The position numbers were made by a program, and so were the translations under genes. The notes under the pieces are model-generated. The model was not told the DNA's origin and did no database searches. It saw nothing but the letters and a program-made list of their open reading frames with translations. A stretch of 64,000 bases of DNA, from contig BCIO01000006.1 in the NCBI GenBank assembly GCA_001599975.1, forward strand, positions 1,111,587 through 1,175,586, read 5' to 3'. The DNA is from Cystobasidiopsis lactophilus (taxonomy: Eukaryota > Basidiomycota > Agaricostilbomycetes > Agaricostilbales > Chionosphaeraceae). Shown here one piece after another: positions 43,637-55,400 of the stretch (its first letter is position 1; each line of letters begins with the position of its first letter).

Positions 43637-44000
43637 ATGTCGTTCGCCGCAAAGTCGACGCTGGCAGCTGCAGTGGCGGCCTCGACGTTTGTCGTTTGGG
43701 GCGTCCACCATTTGCAGGTCCAAGAGCGAGCGGTTCGTCCTGTTTGGCGTGGCGCGGAGAGCGTGGCTCATTCCCTCCGGCTGGTGGCAGACTATGTATC
43801 AAGGCGTCGTGCGGGACGAGCAGAGGATGGCCGCCAAGAGGGCGCAGAGGCAGGCCGAGTTTGAGGAGCAAGCAGTGCGCCGGGCCGTGCTCGAGTCCAA
43901 GCAGGCCGTCAGCAACCCGGCCTACACCCCGCCCGCCGTCGACCTGTCCACCGTGGACACATCCAAAGTCAAGTTCGACAACTGCAAGACGTGCGCTTGA
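43637..44000 (+). CDS. PET117: PET117-like cytochrome c oxidase assembly protein
   Basis: Small mitochondrial inner-membrane protein required for cytochrome oxidase assembly (haem-a step with Cox15). Start at 43637: 'MSFAAKSTLAAAVAASTFVV' is a single N-terminal membrane anchor, followed by 'WGVHHLQVQERA'. A 58-nt intron (43731-43788) joins to 'TMYQGVVRDEQRMAAKRAQR', matching the PET117 pattern (anchor, GVHxxQ, MxxGxxRDxxR). The last part is a charged helix and a Pro-rich tail ending 'NCKTCA', giving a CxxC not present in yeast Pet117. About 102 residues, slightly longer than yeast. It is divergent from HUA1 with a 199-bp gap. Confidence 0.87.
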
Positions 44001-45119
44001 TGCGCAGCGGGCTCCAGTCAGCGTCATGCAAAAAAATCCTTGCCTTGAGCTCGGGACTAGGGTGTGTTGCCCCTTGTGCTTCGCTTGATCCCTTGAGCAT
44101 CTGCTCATTTACACATGGCAGATCTTTCCGATGCTGGGCACTGCCAGCTCGGCTTCTCAAACGAGTGCCAACTTTGACTGTAAGTCGCGCTGCCATGCCT
44201 CCCACTCGGTCTTCGATCTTAGTGTCGCCCTTTCTACAAGAACAGGCGGAAGCTCTCATGTCAGCTGTAGCCATGTCCCCCTGGACTAGGACGAGTCCCT
44301 GGCCGAGGGCTTGGCCAAATGGCTTCAGCCCACCGCTGCACGGCGACCGAATGTCGAACAATTCAGTAAGAGTTGCCCCCTTCTTGACCCATAATAGGAT
44401 CTGAATCCCTGCTCTTACAGCGTCGCCACGGCTGTTCGTGCTTCGACGAAAGGAGGGTGCCGCCACCAACCAGATGCAGACTTAGTTTTGTCCGCTGTCC
44501 CCGATCGCCCCACAATGGCACAGCTACGGCTCGCCCGTGTGTTCTGAACGTGTGAAGCGAAGAGTTTGATTTGCGAAGGATGCGGGCGCCCAAGGTCGCC
44601 TGGGAAGACAGCTCCTGCGGTGGCCAAGGACTGAGGCTGCCTGCTTTTGCAATTTCTGGCTCTTGGTTGCTCTCTCTGCTGTTTTGTCTCTCTAACAGAC
44701 CATCACCTCCGAATCTTGCGAAGGAAGGCACTTTTGAGGCTGTGCTTGAAGGCTTACCTGCGATCATTTCTGGCCATTGCCCACCTGCAGGTCGAGGCTG
44801 TAGAACATCTATTCACTTTCATTGCGGAAAGTGTCCCAATATGCCCGATAAGAGCAGACTGGACGCCCTCGCATCTTTCACTGCCCGCTCCGACCTGATG
44901 GGTGGCCTTCTCGAGCACCAGGATTGCGCTAGGCGTCCCGCGGCTTGTCTCCTCGGCTATTGCCCGCTCATCTTGTCCCCTCCAATGCCAAAAGATGTCT
45001 CCGACGTCCGTTTCCCTTTGTGGCCGTTTGTTGCCCTGCCTACGGAAGGTATCTCCAGGGCCTTCGAATGACTCGGCACCCTTCTCAATCCCTTCCGACC
45101 TCTCCCGCCACCTCATACG
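44001..45119. other. Unresolved region of about 1.1 kb
   Basis: Contains plus-strand frames (for example 44571-45071, 166 codons, with 'IHFHCGKCPN') and overlapping minus-strand frames, none with clear homology or coherent splicing. GT and AG signals are present near 44163-44246, so a fast-evolving gene or 5' exons of the next gene are possible. I cannot support a call. Confidence 0.35.
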
Positions 45120-47530
45120 ATGGTAGATCAGCTCGATAAACTCAGAGCGGCAATCAAAGAGTTCTGGGGGCCGAAGGAGCAGAAGGGAGAGGGAAGGAAG
45201 AAAAAGCCAAAAGAACGCCCTGTGGGAGTCGATGCAGGGCGCGAGGCTTTCCGCGGCGCCGTCTCATCAGACGGCAATTTCATGCTGTATGACGAAAGCG
45301 CCAGCAAGTGGTGGGCAGAGAAGATTACAGAGTGGGCTTCGAAGGATGAGCCCGGCGCAGCCGTCTCCCCAGAAGAGGTTCCGCCAGCGTTCTTTCACAA
45401 GCTGCTCGCCTGCCTCCTTCGTTTTTGCGACTCAGAAGTTATCAACTTGAAGGCCCTCACTCTGAAGGACGCCCCTCCAGTCGGCATGATACCAGAAACT
45501 ACAATGATCGGTGGGCAACAGATACCCAGCCGCCTTGTGGCTTTTCTTCGACGTGACATCTTTCGATGTATAGTGTCCTTGCAGACCGACTCGGATGACG
45601 ACGACACCAGCAAAGCATCGGCGTTGGTTGGTTTCGAGGGTCAATTGGGTTGCTCCCTCCCGGACGTGGCTGTGCAAACCGCCGTTGAGTTCGCACGCTG
45701 GGGTCTTCATTCGCTGGAACATTTCGAAGGGGTCAAGCTTGATGGATCATTCCAGCTGCAAGTGCGTGGCCAGCACAAGCTATACAAGAAATCGTACGAC
45801 TTGGGCAAGTATGGGGTGCCGACTCGTGACCCTGCCAACCATGAAAAGTCGGTTGCACAAGCCAAGGAGGCCATTCTGAAGGATCTGACGCACGATCAGG
45901 ATCGTCGAGGGATGGAGCAAATAGACGCTCGCCCCCTCAAACACCAGCCAGCTCCTGGTAATCCTTATTTCTTTCCTCCGCAGCCTCAAAACCAACCACA
46001 AGCACGCAAGCTTCCTCGCTTCATACCACTGTGCCGTGCTCATAACCAACTTTTACAACCAGTGCCGCCCGCGTGTCCCAACGTCGTGCACGCCAACCAG
46101 CTTCCGCTCGCCGGGGCTTGTTTGTACAACGTCGGTAAGATCATATTAAAAATCTCAACTGCTTCCGCTAATCTCAAGACAGAGGGGTGCCCTGGGCCGC
46201 AGCCCGCTCAAGGACGACGGCAATGTGCAGATCACATACGGTGCGACTTGGGCGCTAGTAAGGTGATCGTTTTGCCACATTATTGGTCTGACCCAGCGAA
46301 CAGGGTTCTGTTTCGGTCCACATGCCGCTGCTGATCAGTACCGATGCGTCACCCATACCCCACGCCAGGCTCCTAACAGAGCTCCCGCTGCCGCACTGCG
46401 GTGTGAGTACGGTGTCGGTACGTTTCACTCTGCTCGTGTCGTACAGCAAATATGGTCTCAAGTATGGGCAGAACGTTGCGGTGGACATTTGGCATCACCT
46501 GACCAGCATCAGTGTCAAGGGCATGCGCCCCGTCCTCCAGCTGTGAATCGGTGTCAATTTGGATGTGAGCTATCCGCTTCGTTTTCTCTGCCCATGGCGC
46601 TCAGACATCTTGTTCAGTTCCTTGCAATGGGCCATACGCCCCAGCGCACGAGCAGTGCTTCCAACACGCCAACCCCGAGGGTGCCTTTGGAAGGGCTTCG
46701 CCTCCCATTGCGCTTGCTCGATTTGCTGCTCCGCTTCCCACTCGACAGGGTGACCCTGATGGCCGTCGACCTCGCCGCAAGTGCAGCTTTGACGGGCGTA
46801 AGCTGCTTTAATCAATACTGGCCTGTTGGCTTATCTCATAAACGTCTTTGCAGGAGGCTGTCGGGGCTATGGAGATTGGCATCCCAAACAATGTGAGGGG
46901 CATCAGCTGGGGCTTGGGGACGATTAGCTTCTTTCGCTTGCGGCTGCTTTGCATTTCCATTCCTTTCTTTTTGTCATCCACAGTGTTTCGAGGCAAGTAG
47001 CGTGGGCCCCGTTCCCAAGGGACGCCACCAACCGCAAGTACTCCAGCGCTGGCGTCCGCCTTGGGCCCAACGGCAGCAGCCAGCAACCTTTCAGCCCCAC
47101 GATTCGCACTCTGATATCATTTGTTGACCACAGACCCAGACCTTTGACATGCCGCAGTCGTTTTGTCCATTCGAGAAGCGGCACCCGCTTCCTCGAGCCT
47201 GCGTGATGTCTATTTCGCCATGCGCCCTTCTTTCCGCCTTCTTTCTTTCAGAGAGACGATGCTCACACAGACCGTTCGGCTTTCCTTGTGTATGACTGCC
47301 ATGTCTCTGCCGAGAGGTTCCCTTTGTGCTTTCTGAAACTTTGGACGAGTTTACGCTCTCTGTCTGTCAACGGCCAGCCCATTGCAGACATGCCTTCCCT
47401 TTACCCCCCTGCAGCCCCGAAAGCGACTGACGCTCGTGTGCCTACCGAGCCCGAGTATGCGAATCAGGGCAAAAAGAGAACGGCTGTTCGCCAATGCAAC
47501 CGAGGAGTCGGTCAGGGCGTCCCTATCTGA
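45120..47530 (+). CDS. Uncharacterised multi-exon protein
   Basis: A long first exon from the ATG at 45120 ('MVDQLDKLRAAIKEFWGPKE') to about 46136 encodes some 340 residues, including 'ASKWWAEKITEWASKDEPG', 'EEVPPAFFHKLLACLLRFCD' and 'SLPDVAVQTAVEFARWGLHS'. Clean introns (about 46134-46183, 46261-46304 and 46401-46444) join 'ALGRSPLKDDGNVQITYGA' to 'GSVSVHMPLLISTDASPIPH' and then to a His/Gln/Pro-rich exon. Later exons ('AVGAMEIGIPNNVRGISWG', 'FPLCFLKLWTSLRSLSVNG') are less certain, and they may belong to a second gene ending at about 47530. The first exon is strongly codon-like and almost certainly real. No domain recognised; the middle has a beta-rich look. Confidence 0.5.
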
Positions 47531-48110
47531 AAAGCAATGGTCGCCAGCACTTACAAAGTAGACAGATTACTGTCCTGGCCTAGATGGACGGCTCGGAGAT
47601 ACAAGATGTCGGTATCATCACGACGAGTTTAGATGGCTTGCCGAGCAGGCGCAACTATGACAGGCGCAACTAACTGCTGCCGCTGCCGAGCGGGCGCGAC
47701 TTGCTGAACAGCGAGCTTATTTTCAACCAGCTCAACCTGTTCTCTTCAGGTATGCTTGCTGCGATGGGGACCCGAGTGGGTGGCGCTTAGCAAGCAGCCC
47801 CGACCATTCGGCTGATCAGTCTTGCAGGACACTGTGAGAACCCGAACGGTCATGGGTGGCACCATGACGACTGCCGGCCACTGCCAAGTCCACGTCCACG
47901 TCGACGACCACGTCGACGACCCCCCGCCCAACAGGTCCCAATGACCGAAGCCGACGGTCGCAACCTTGGAGTGAACGGAAGAAGGTATTGAGCAGGAGCG
48001 AATGACACCGAACTACCTGCATTGCAATCATGACCGAATCAGAGTTTCCGTCTAGCTGCCATAGAGACTTCGCCACAAACCGCAAGTCGAACAGCCAAAG
48101 GAGCGACAGG

Positions 48111-48146
48111 CCGGGGAGGCGCCCGGAGGCGCCTCAGGCCCCGGCG
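48111..48146. repeat. GC-rich inverted repeat (hairpin)
   Basis: GCCGGGG and AGGCGCC are separated by a CGGA loop from GGCGCCT and CCCCGGC, with a four-base CAGG interruption on the right arm. This gives a nearly perfect 14-bp stem with a 4-nt loop. It lies in a region without a supported gene. Confidence 0.75.
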
Positions 48147-48910
48147 CTGCTCGTGACCTTCCTCTTTCCTCTTTGCCGGCTTTGCCCTGATGCTAGACCG
48201 CTGTCATTGATCCCAGAGATAGCAATTAACTACACGGAATGAGGGGGAGACATTCCTCTTTGAAGCGTTCAAGGCTGCCCATTCCATCGCCGCTTCGCTC
48301 TGCATTCGCCGCATCCAGGCTGGCTAGCATTCCAGCCCTATCCACTTGCTCTTCTTCCTCCATGGTCATGTTGCTCCTCTTTCATCCGAGTGCTTCAGCG
48401 GTGGTCAAGGATAGCCTGTGCAGCATATTCGAACCATTGGGACGATTGCTGCGGCCAGGACCCTGGACTCGCGCTTACAGAAGGATGACCTCTTCTTCAT
48501 CTCCTTCATTTCCACTTGCCTAGAGCTTCTGTTCGGTATGCAAGTCTGGGTAGACGAGAAGGCGTCCTGCTGTCTCAACCGAACCAGCAAAGACACGAAG
48601 TTTGGCTTGCTGGCCTTCTTTTGGTCGGGGATCTGCTCATGTTGCAAAGCCACTTCCTAGGCCTTGTTAAATGAGCATCACTGCGCCGGCCTACCCAAAG
48701 CCTTCCGAGGGCCTTGAGCCTCCCCTTGTTCTTGGGCCTAACTGGCTCGAATTTTCGTCTGACTGATTCCTGGCTTAAAGACGTTGGTTCACGAAGCTCT
48801 CTTGTCTTCGCTCGATCAGTTTTCTCCCGCGCAGAATGCCTGAAGTCAGAAGAGAACACAACAAGGAGGATCTGCCACTGGTTGTCTGCTACCCTCATCG
48901 AGTTGGTTAG

Positions 48911-48955
48911 TCCCTCCCTCCCTCCCTCCCTTCCTTCCTTCCTTCCTTCCTTCCT
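48911..48955. repeat. Pyrimidine microsatellite (TCCC)n(TTCC)n
   Basis: Four to five CCCT-type units followed by six TTCC units, read directly from the sequence. It is a simple tetranucleotide repeat in noncoding DNA. Confidence 0.9.
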
Positions 48956-49609
48956 GTCTGCCTTCCGCTATCTCACGTCTGAGCTGTGCCAGTGGGCTGC
49001 CTGGGCCCCTTTTCTTCGGAATGGCCGAATGGAGTCTGCGCTCGGCACATTGCAGAGCGATATGACTTTCAAGACCAAGTGAACCAAATGGCGGGCAATG
49101 TTTTCAATCATCTGCCGGCAATTGCTCAGCAGCAGCAGCCGCCACCCGACCACCAAACTGGCGCCCTCGCCAAAGCCTCGCCTTGCCCGAAGAAAGTACA
49201 CGGTATGGACGCGGTGATTCTTGAGATTCCGCTTAAAGGACTATACAGGCTGCCCTGGTCCGGAAGCGGTGCCCGGCGAGAGCCCCTGCAAGGCTTGCAT
49301 TCCCCGTTGGTGGGACACCGCCGGTGAGCAAGATTCGCTGGACCTCTTTGTCTTCCCCGTGTGAACTTCCTTTAACGCAGTCGACCATACCACTTAGAGA
49401 CCCTTAGAGTAGTATCGTCTACTGACGCCAAACGCTTTTGGACGAACCTCCTCACCCTATGGGATCCCCTTTCCTCGACCTTTCCGATTCTTCTTTCTGC
49501 ACATTCATAGACCTCATGCTGCAATATTTGCAAACCTTCGATGCACAGACCAATAAAGTCGAGGTCTTCCGCACGCCACCAACGTTGAGGAGCGGAAGGG
49601 CCAGCGACG

Positions 49610-52455
49610 ATGAGCGCCGAGTTCCTGAGCGACATTGGGGCGTCGAGCCTGAGCCCTGAAGCACGGTACGAGCCAGTGATTGGGCGGCACCTGGCGCGCA
49701 TCCAAGAGGAGATCGCTGGCACCGAGGCGGAGCTGCACGAGCTGGTGTCGAGCAACTTCCCGGCCTTGCGCGAGCAATACTCGACCGCCCTCGCCTTGCA
49801 CCAGTCTTTGTCCCAGCTGTCCAGCTCGGTCAACGCGCTCGAATCCGAGCTCGAAACGGGCGTGCAGCCCGCTTTGCTCCAAGCCGCCCAGCGCTACTCC
49901 GAGTCCAACCTGCAATTCGCCCGCTTGTCCGCGTCCAAGCAAGCCTGGGATGCCTTCAAAGCGTCACAGCAAACGTTGGAAGCCGTCCAGACCTGCTTGA
50001 ACCAAGGCCAGCTCGTCCAAGCCGCAGCTGGTTTGGCCAGTCCCAGGCCAGAGCCGGCCAGCTGGATCAAGGCCACCAATTACTGGCTTCGGCTGGAGCG
50101 GTGGCGCGAAGAGCTGCACGCTTCGGTCAAAGACCAGGTCCAAACGGCGTTGGCCAAGTGCGTCAGCATCGAGCCAGGTCGCTGCTCCATCCTGCCCGCC
50201 TTCAAAGGTGCGCCTTGGATACCCTTCATTCGCGCTCCTTGAATGGTTGTTCATTCCACAAGCGTCACAGACACACCGTTGATGGAGCTCCTCGAGGCCA
50301 ACCGCTTCTTCGAGGCCAAACGGGACCCTTACGCTGGCCAACTCCTGACCAAGCTCCAGTCCCTGCTGCTCAAACCCTACTGCCAATCTCCCACCGCCCA
50401 CTTCAAAGTCGAAGGCGACGTTCTCGTCCTAGACCAAACTCCACCGAATGGGGACGGCGCCGAACGACTCGGCTCCTTGGCCACATGCATGACCTACCTC
50501 CAAGCCCGCCTTCCCATCCTCTATGAATCTGCCAAGCTACCACTCCTACAGCTCCTCATCAACGACATCCTGCTTCCCGCTTTGCAACCGACCACCTCCA
50601 CCTCTGACTTTCAAACCTTCTTGCACCTCCTCGACCAAGCCAAGCAGCTCGAGGCCGCCTGGCTCGCGCCCACCGCGGCCGACAAGCCCATCTCCACCTG
50701 GTCCGGCTCTCTGGCCTTGCACTGGATCCGAAAAGTGACGGAGGACTGCTACTCCAAGACGCGCGCCCAAGTCGTCGCCTGCAGCTCGTCCAAAGGGTGG
50801 GACAGCGTGCCGGTGGAGTGGACGCTGAACAGGCTACAAGAGTCGGCCACCTCTCTCTTTGCCCAGCCTTCCACTTTGACCGCCGCGAACGCAAAGGCGA
50901 AACCGGCCAGCAAGCAGGCTTCGCCCGCCAAAGTGGTGAACGATGACGGGTGGGGCTTTGACGAGGAGGCACCGGCGGAGGACGATCCGTGGGGCTTGGA
51001 TAGCTCTCCCGTCAAGCCGAGCGCATCGAGCTCGACCGAGGAGCCAATAGAGGATGCTTGGGGGTTCGACGACCCGCTACCCAAAAGCGCCTCTGCCAAC
51101 GACGACGGCTGGGGCTTCGATGACGACATGGCAGCACCAACAGAAGAGCAGGACGATTTTGGGAATGGCCACGCGACGAATGGCGACGATGACTTTGCGG
51201 CGTGGGACGACGAGCCCGCTGTCAAGCCAAAGGCGAAGCGGAAACTGGGCGCCGTGCCGCTGTCCCAAGTCAAGCAGCAACAGAAACAGCAAGCTACGCC
51301 ACCAAGCAAGACCAAGGCGCTGCCTCCGGCTGCTCCACAACGAGCACCGCCACCACCACCTCCGCCGATTGAGCACTTCAGCATCTCGGTTCACGTCAAT
51401 GGCATCTTACAACTCGCTAAAGAAGCCCTCGGCTCCGCACTGGCAATCAGGGCGCCGGAGTTTGCAGCGCTGGAGCCTCGAGCGGAATTGGCGCCGCGCC
51501 TGCAAAAGACGGCCCTCGGCATCTTCGCCCTCTACCGCGCCACCATGCCCGTCCAGCACTCGCAGCTGATTGAACAGGTGCCGGCCATTGGCATGCAGTT
51601 CTCCAACGACTTGGAGTACCTGGCGTGGAGCCTGGCGGAAATGGCCAAAGCGGATTCGGCCCAGCTGGATTGGGCGGCGCCGCTCCAGGCCGACGTCAAG
51701 GCTCAAATTTTCGCTTTTCAAGTGATGGCGCTGCGAGAGCGGTCGAAGCAGATTGTGAGACCGGCCCTCCTTGATGCCTCGTCGCTGCTTGACATTGCGA
51801 CTGTCTTCCGATCCACAGGAACTCCAACGGACGGCGCTCCAAGAAACACTAGAGAGCCTCCCCTTTTCTCAGCTGGCTTCTCCTCCAGTATTCGCCAATG
51901 CAGAGCGCACGGTGAAGCAAATCGTCCACACTTTAGTCCGCCTTGCCAACGTCTGGAAGCCCATCATGCTGCCTTCCACTTTCTACGCGACTCTGGGCCA
52001 ACTCACGACCGATGTTCTAGAACATGTGATGCGGGAGATCGAGGGCATGGCGGACATTGGCGAGGAGGACTCGAAGAGGTTGACCGCCATTTGCAGAGAC
52101 TTCAACGGGCTGGAGGAGTGCTTCCAAGGGGTGAGTGGAAGCTTTCTCACAATCAACACTGCCTGATTGCGGAGCGGATTCATCTCACAGACCCAAGTTG
52201 GGCTTTTTGTGCCCGTTTGGTTCAAGTTTGCCTACTTGGCGGAGATTCTGGAGGCTTCAATGGTGCGCATGTCATCTATGCACCCTTTAGTTCACAGCTC
52301 AATGATCCAAACAGATCGACATCATGTTCCTGGTGGAGTCAGGATCCTTGGTCGACTTCAAAGCGGAAGAGCTGGTCAGCTTGGTCCGAGCTTTGTTCGC
52401 CGACAGCCCGGCGAGGCAACAGAACATTGGCAAAATCAGGCAGTCTTTAACCTAG
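49610..52455 (+). CDS. Dsl1/ZW10-type tethering subunit with acidic tryptophan lasso
   Basis: ER-side vesicle tether subunit (yeast Dsl1, metazoan ZW10) that captures COPI vesicles. Start at 49610: 'MSAEFLSDIGASSLSPEARY', then a long coil ('LARIQEEIAGTEAELHELVS'). The middle is an acidic linker at about 50940-51210 with repeated tryptophan motifs: 'DDGWGFDEE', 'DDPWGLDSS', 'EDAWGFDDP', 'DDGWGFDDD' and 'FAAWDDE'. This is the hallmark of the Dsl1 lasso that binds coatomer. A Gln/Pro-rich spacer leads to the C-terminal helical fold ('HFSISVHVNGILQLAKEAL', 'FSNDLEYLAWSLAEMAKADS'). Introns near 50206-50266, 51755-51819, 52130-52191 and 52262-52313. The last exon, 'DIMFLVESGSLVDFKAEELV', ends at 52455. 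About 850 residues. The stop is 2 bp from that of the DNA ligase gene. Confidence 0.85.
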
Positions 52456-52457
52456 TG

Positions 52458-55400
52458 TTACATATTGTCCATCTGGGACATCAGCGCTTGGAAGCAGTCG
52501 GCCAGCCGGTCCTCCTCCTTTGACATGCTCTCCTTCCCTTCCCTCAGCAGCCTCGACACCCTGTACACCCGGACCCTCTTGCCTGATCGACGGGAGCTGA
52601 TCAAAGGGTTGCAGGCGGTGAGCTTCACTTGCCGCACCAGCTCCTTGAGCGCCAGCTGCTCTTCCTCGGGCGCGCAGTCTACGAAGATGGCGCCCTCGCG
52701 GCGCTCAGCCCCAGCAACAGGGGAGACGCGAGTGTCCAGTGGGACCCAACCGGCCATGAGAAGGACTTGAAGAGGGGACTCGGCTTGGTGCTGCAATTGA
52801 TCTGGTTGAAGCATCTCTGGGTCGACAAGCATTGGGTCGCTAGCGAAAACGAAGAGGGACCAGATCTTGAGAGTGCTAAGGGCACAAGGGAGGGAAGGCG
52901 CTCGGGTGAAACTGCCGGAGAGTTGTGTGACGGTCCTTGCCAGCGGGCCGTCTCGGATAGGCAGCGGTGGTACCAAGGTGTCTGTCGATGCGAACGATGC
53001 GGTCATCACCAATGTCGCCTCCGACAATTGAGACTTGAGCCGTTTGAGCTGACGACTAGCGCTGACCAGCACGTCTGGGTGGAGAGCTTCGTCGCTCTTG
53101 CGCTTGGGTCGCGAAGCGGATGCGGTCGTATCGGAGTCGCACACCATGGAGCGCTCTTGCACCTGCCGAAGAAGCGTCTGCGCATTGGGCACTGGCTGCA
53201 CGTCGATCACGATGGAATCCGAAGTCGAGTTCATGCTGGCATAGCTCGCCCATTGCTCGTCGATCTTCCTGATGTCGGTGGACTTTCCGTCGATGCCCTC
53301 CAATCCTGTCGCACTGATCCTCTGCAGACTTGTAAGAGCGAGTTGTTGACATTCTCGCCAAGTGACGGCTTCTTCGGGCAGACGTTCGTGGCGGTGGATG
53401 TTGGTGATGCGAGGGTGGCGAAGTTCGAACGCTTTGCCACCATCGAAATTGCGCGTCCATCCGGCCCCAACCCTGTAAATAATGAGTCCAAGGGACTTGG
53501 GAAACTAAGAGAGGTGCGGACATGTCCATGACCATCGGCGTCTCGAACAAAATGTCCGGACGATCAAAGAAGGACGACGCGAATCCGAGGTTGAATGGCC
53601 ATTGGGACTGATTGCGTTGGTATGAGAAGCGAATGAAGAAAATGAAACAAAGAGCTTGCAGATTTGTAGTCAGCAAAGGAACAGGTCGCGATTTGGTCGA
53701 TGTAGGCGTTGATGGCCGCCAGCTCTTCGCGGTTGGCAACGTAACTACTGGAAAAGGTCGCGATGTACTCGGGTTTCATAGTGGGCTGGAAGGTCAGAGT
53801 GTCAGCTTAGGGTCTTTGCGCAGCGCAAGAAGGGACATTACGTGGTCCTCTCTGTTGACTTGAAGCCCGACAAAGAAAGTGGTGAATGTGCTTCTGGCCA
53901 CTGCTCACAAAACAAGTGAGCACAACCTTAGGACAACAATGAAACTTGAACAAACCGCCTAAGGCCCTTCCGCGTTCTTGATTGTGACCTGCGCCAATGA
54001 TGGCAAATGATGCCGAATCCCCCAAGCCCGGGATGTAGTCTTTGTGCCACTATAAGCAAGGATGCCATCAAGATCAAACACAGAACTCACCGCGCTTGAG
54101 CTTCATCCAGCGGTTCTTGTTGTCAGGGCCATTATAGGTCGATTGGAGTGGCTTCAAAAAGAGACCCTCGTCCACGCGCAGGATTGCATCAGCGAAGAGC
54201 TGCGCCAGTTGGTCGATTGCCTTCTGCTTGTCTTGAAGAGCAATGACAGTCGAGTCCGCCAGTTTGCTCTTTCAAACACGCTTGAGTCTCCAAATGGTGG
54301 TGAGCAAAGAGAAAGGGGACCAACGAAGCCAGTGACCTTCCGCACCACTTGATCCAGCTGTCTTCGTCTCTCTTGTAGAGGTTCTGGTCGATACTTGGAT
54401 AAGAAAGAGTCGAGTCAAAGAAATCAAATTACTCACCGCGCCAGATGGACTGGCCGTTAACGGCCAAGAGGTCGAAGAACACAAGAGAATAGTGTCGTTT
54501 TTCCTTGTGCACGGTCGGAGGGTGTCTTGGCTTGTCAGGGGAGCCACCCGTTGTCTGGCTGCTCTCTTCGCCGCTGGCGCCTTGGGAGGAGTTGGTGAGC
54601 ACTTGGTTCTTGAGGTCGCTGATGAACCGAAACTCGTCGATTTTCCCGCTCTCCTCGTTGTAGGCAACCATCTCGGCCTCGATGATGCAGCTCTTGATGG
54701 ACTGCTGCTGCCTGGGAGCTTTGAGGGCTCGCTGCATCAAGAGGGGGTCGACTTCATCGCGTCGGATTGGCAAGCCGAGAGCAATTCGGATGGAGCTGGG
54801 AGTATTGGATGAGCTATAAGCGGCATTCAAACGAGGAAAGAGCTCAACTCGTGAGTTTGATGGCGGTCCCAAGTTGAATCCCGCTTTGACTTGGAGAAAA
54901 TCTTGATCTGGGCGTCGAAGGGCAAGGTAGTATCGACGTGGATCTGCATGCTATACAAAAGGTCGGGTAGTCAGTTTTGAAGCCGGCCGCAAAGGCTTTC
55001 ATAAGGTAAAGTCACGAACCGCTCGCCGTCGTACTTGGTCTCGACAGCCAATTCCTTGACGCCAGCCTTTCGATAGTACTCCACAGCACCTTTCACCCCT
55101 TGGAAGGCCTTCTCCGCTTTTGGAATGTCAACGCGAGCTCCGATCTTAGGGTGGTAGTGCGCCTTGGCGAGCATCCTGGCCTCTTCCGTCGGCGTTTCGG
55201 GGATGTTCTCGACCATAAGGCAGGCTTCATCCAAGGCTCTGACTTGAGAGAACGGCTTCAAAGCCCAATGCCAACAGTCCATGACATCGCGGACATCGAG
55301 GCGGTTGAACGACGAGATGGTGTAGTCTCGCAAGGCAACGTTGGCATTGGCGGTCGGAAGCGGATAGAGGAGAGGCGAGAGGTCTTTGAGGATGACTTGG

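Larger units (their letters stand above)
47531..49609. other. 2.1-kb region of low coding signal
   Basis: Mostly short frames on both strands. It holds an imperfect repeat around CACGTCGACGAC (47893-47924), a strong GC-rich hairpin (48111-48146), a CCCT/CTTC microsatellite (48911-48955) and a plus-strand exon-like stretch at 49090-49330 (including 'MAGNVFNHLPAIAQQQQPPP'), which may be a small gene. Hydrophobic plus-strand frames at 48420-48660 are suggestive but unspliced. No tRNA seen. Confidence 0.4.

Noticed and set aside
51750-52450. Continuation of the Dsl1 first long frame to 52450
   Set aside because: After about 51754 that frame turns into Arg/His/Gly-rich nonsense. A clean intron (about 51755-51819) switches to 'ELQRTALQETLESL', which fits the helical C-terminal fold.
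52458-53780. A separate gene starting at 53779 ('MKPEYIATF')
   Set aside because: The stretch before it ('TTFFVGLQVNREDH') and after it ('GWTRNFDGGKAFELRHPRI') are consecutive parts of a DNA ligase, so this is the C-terminal part of the ligase gene.
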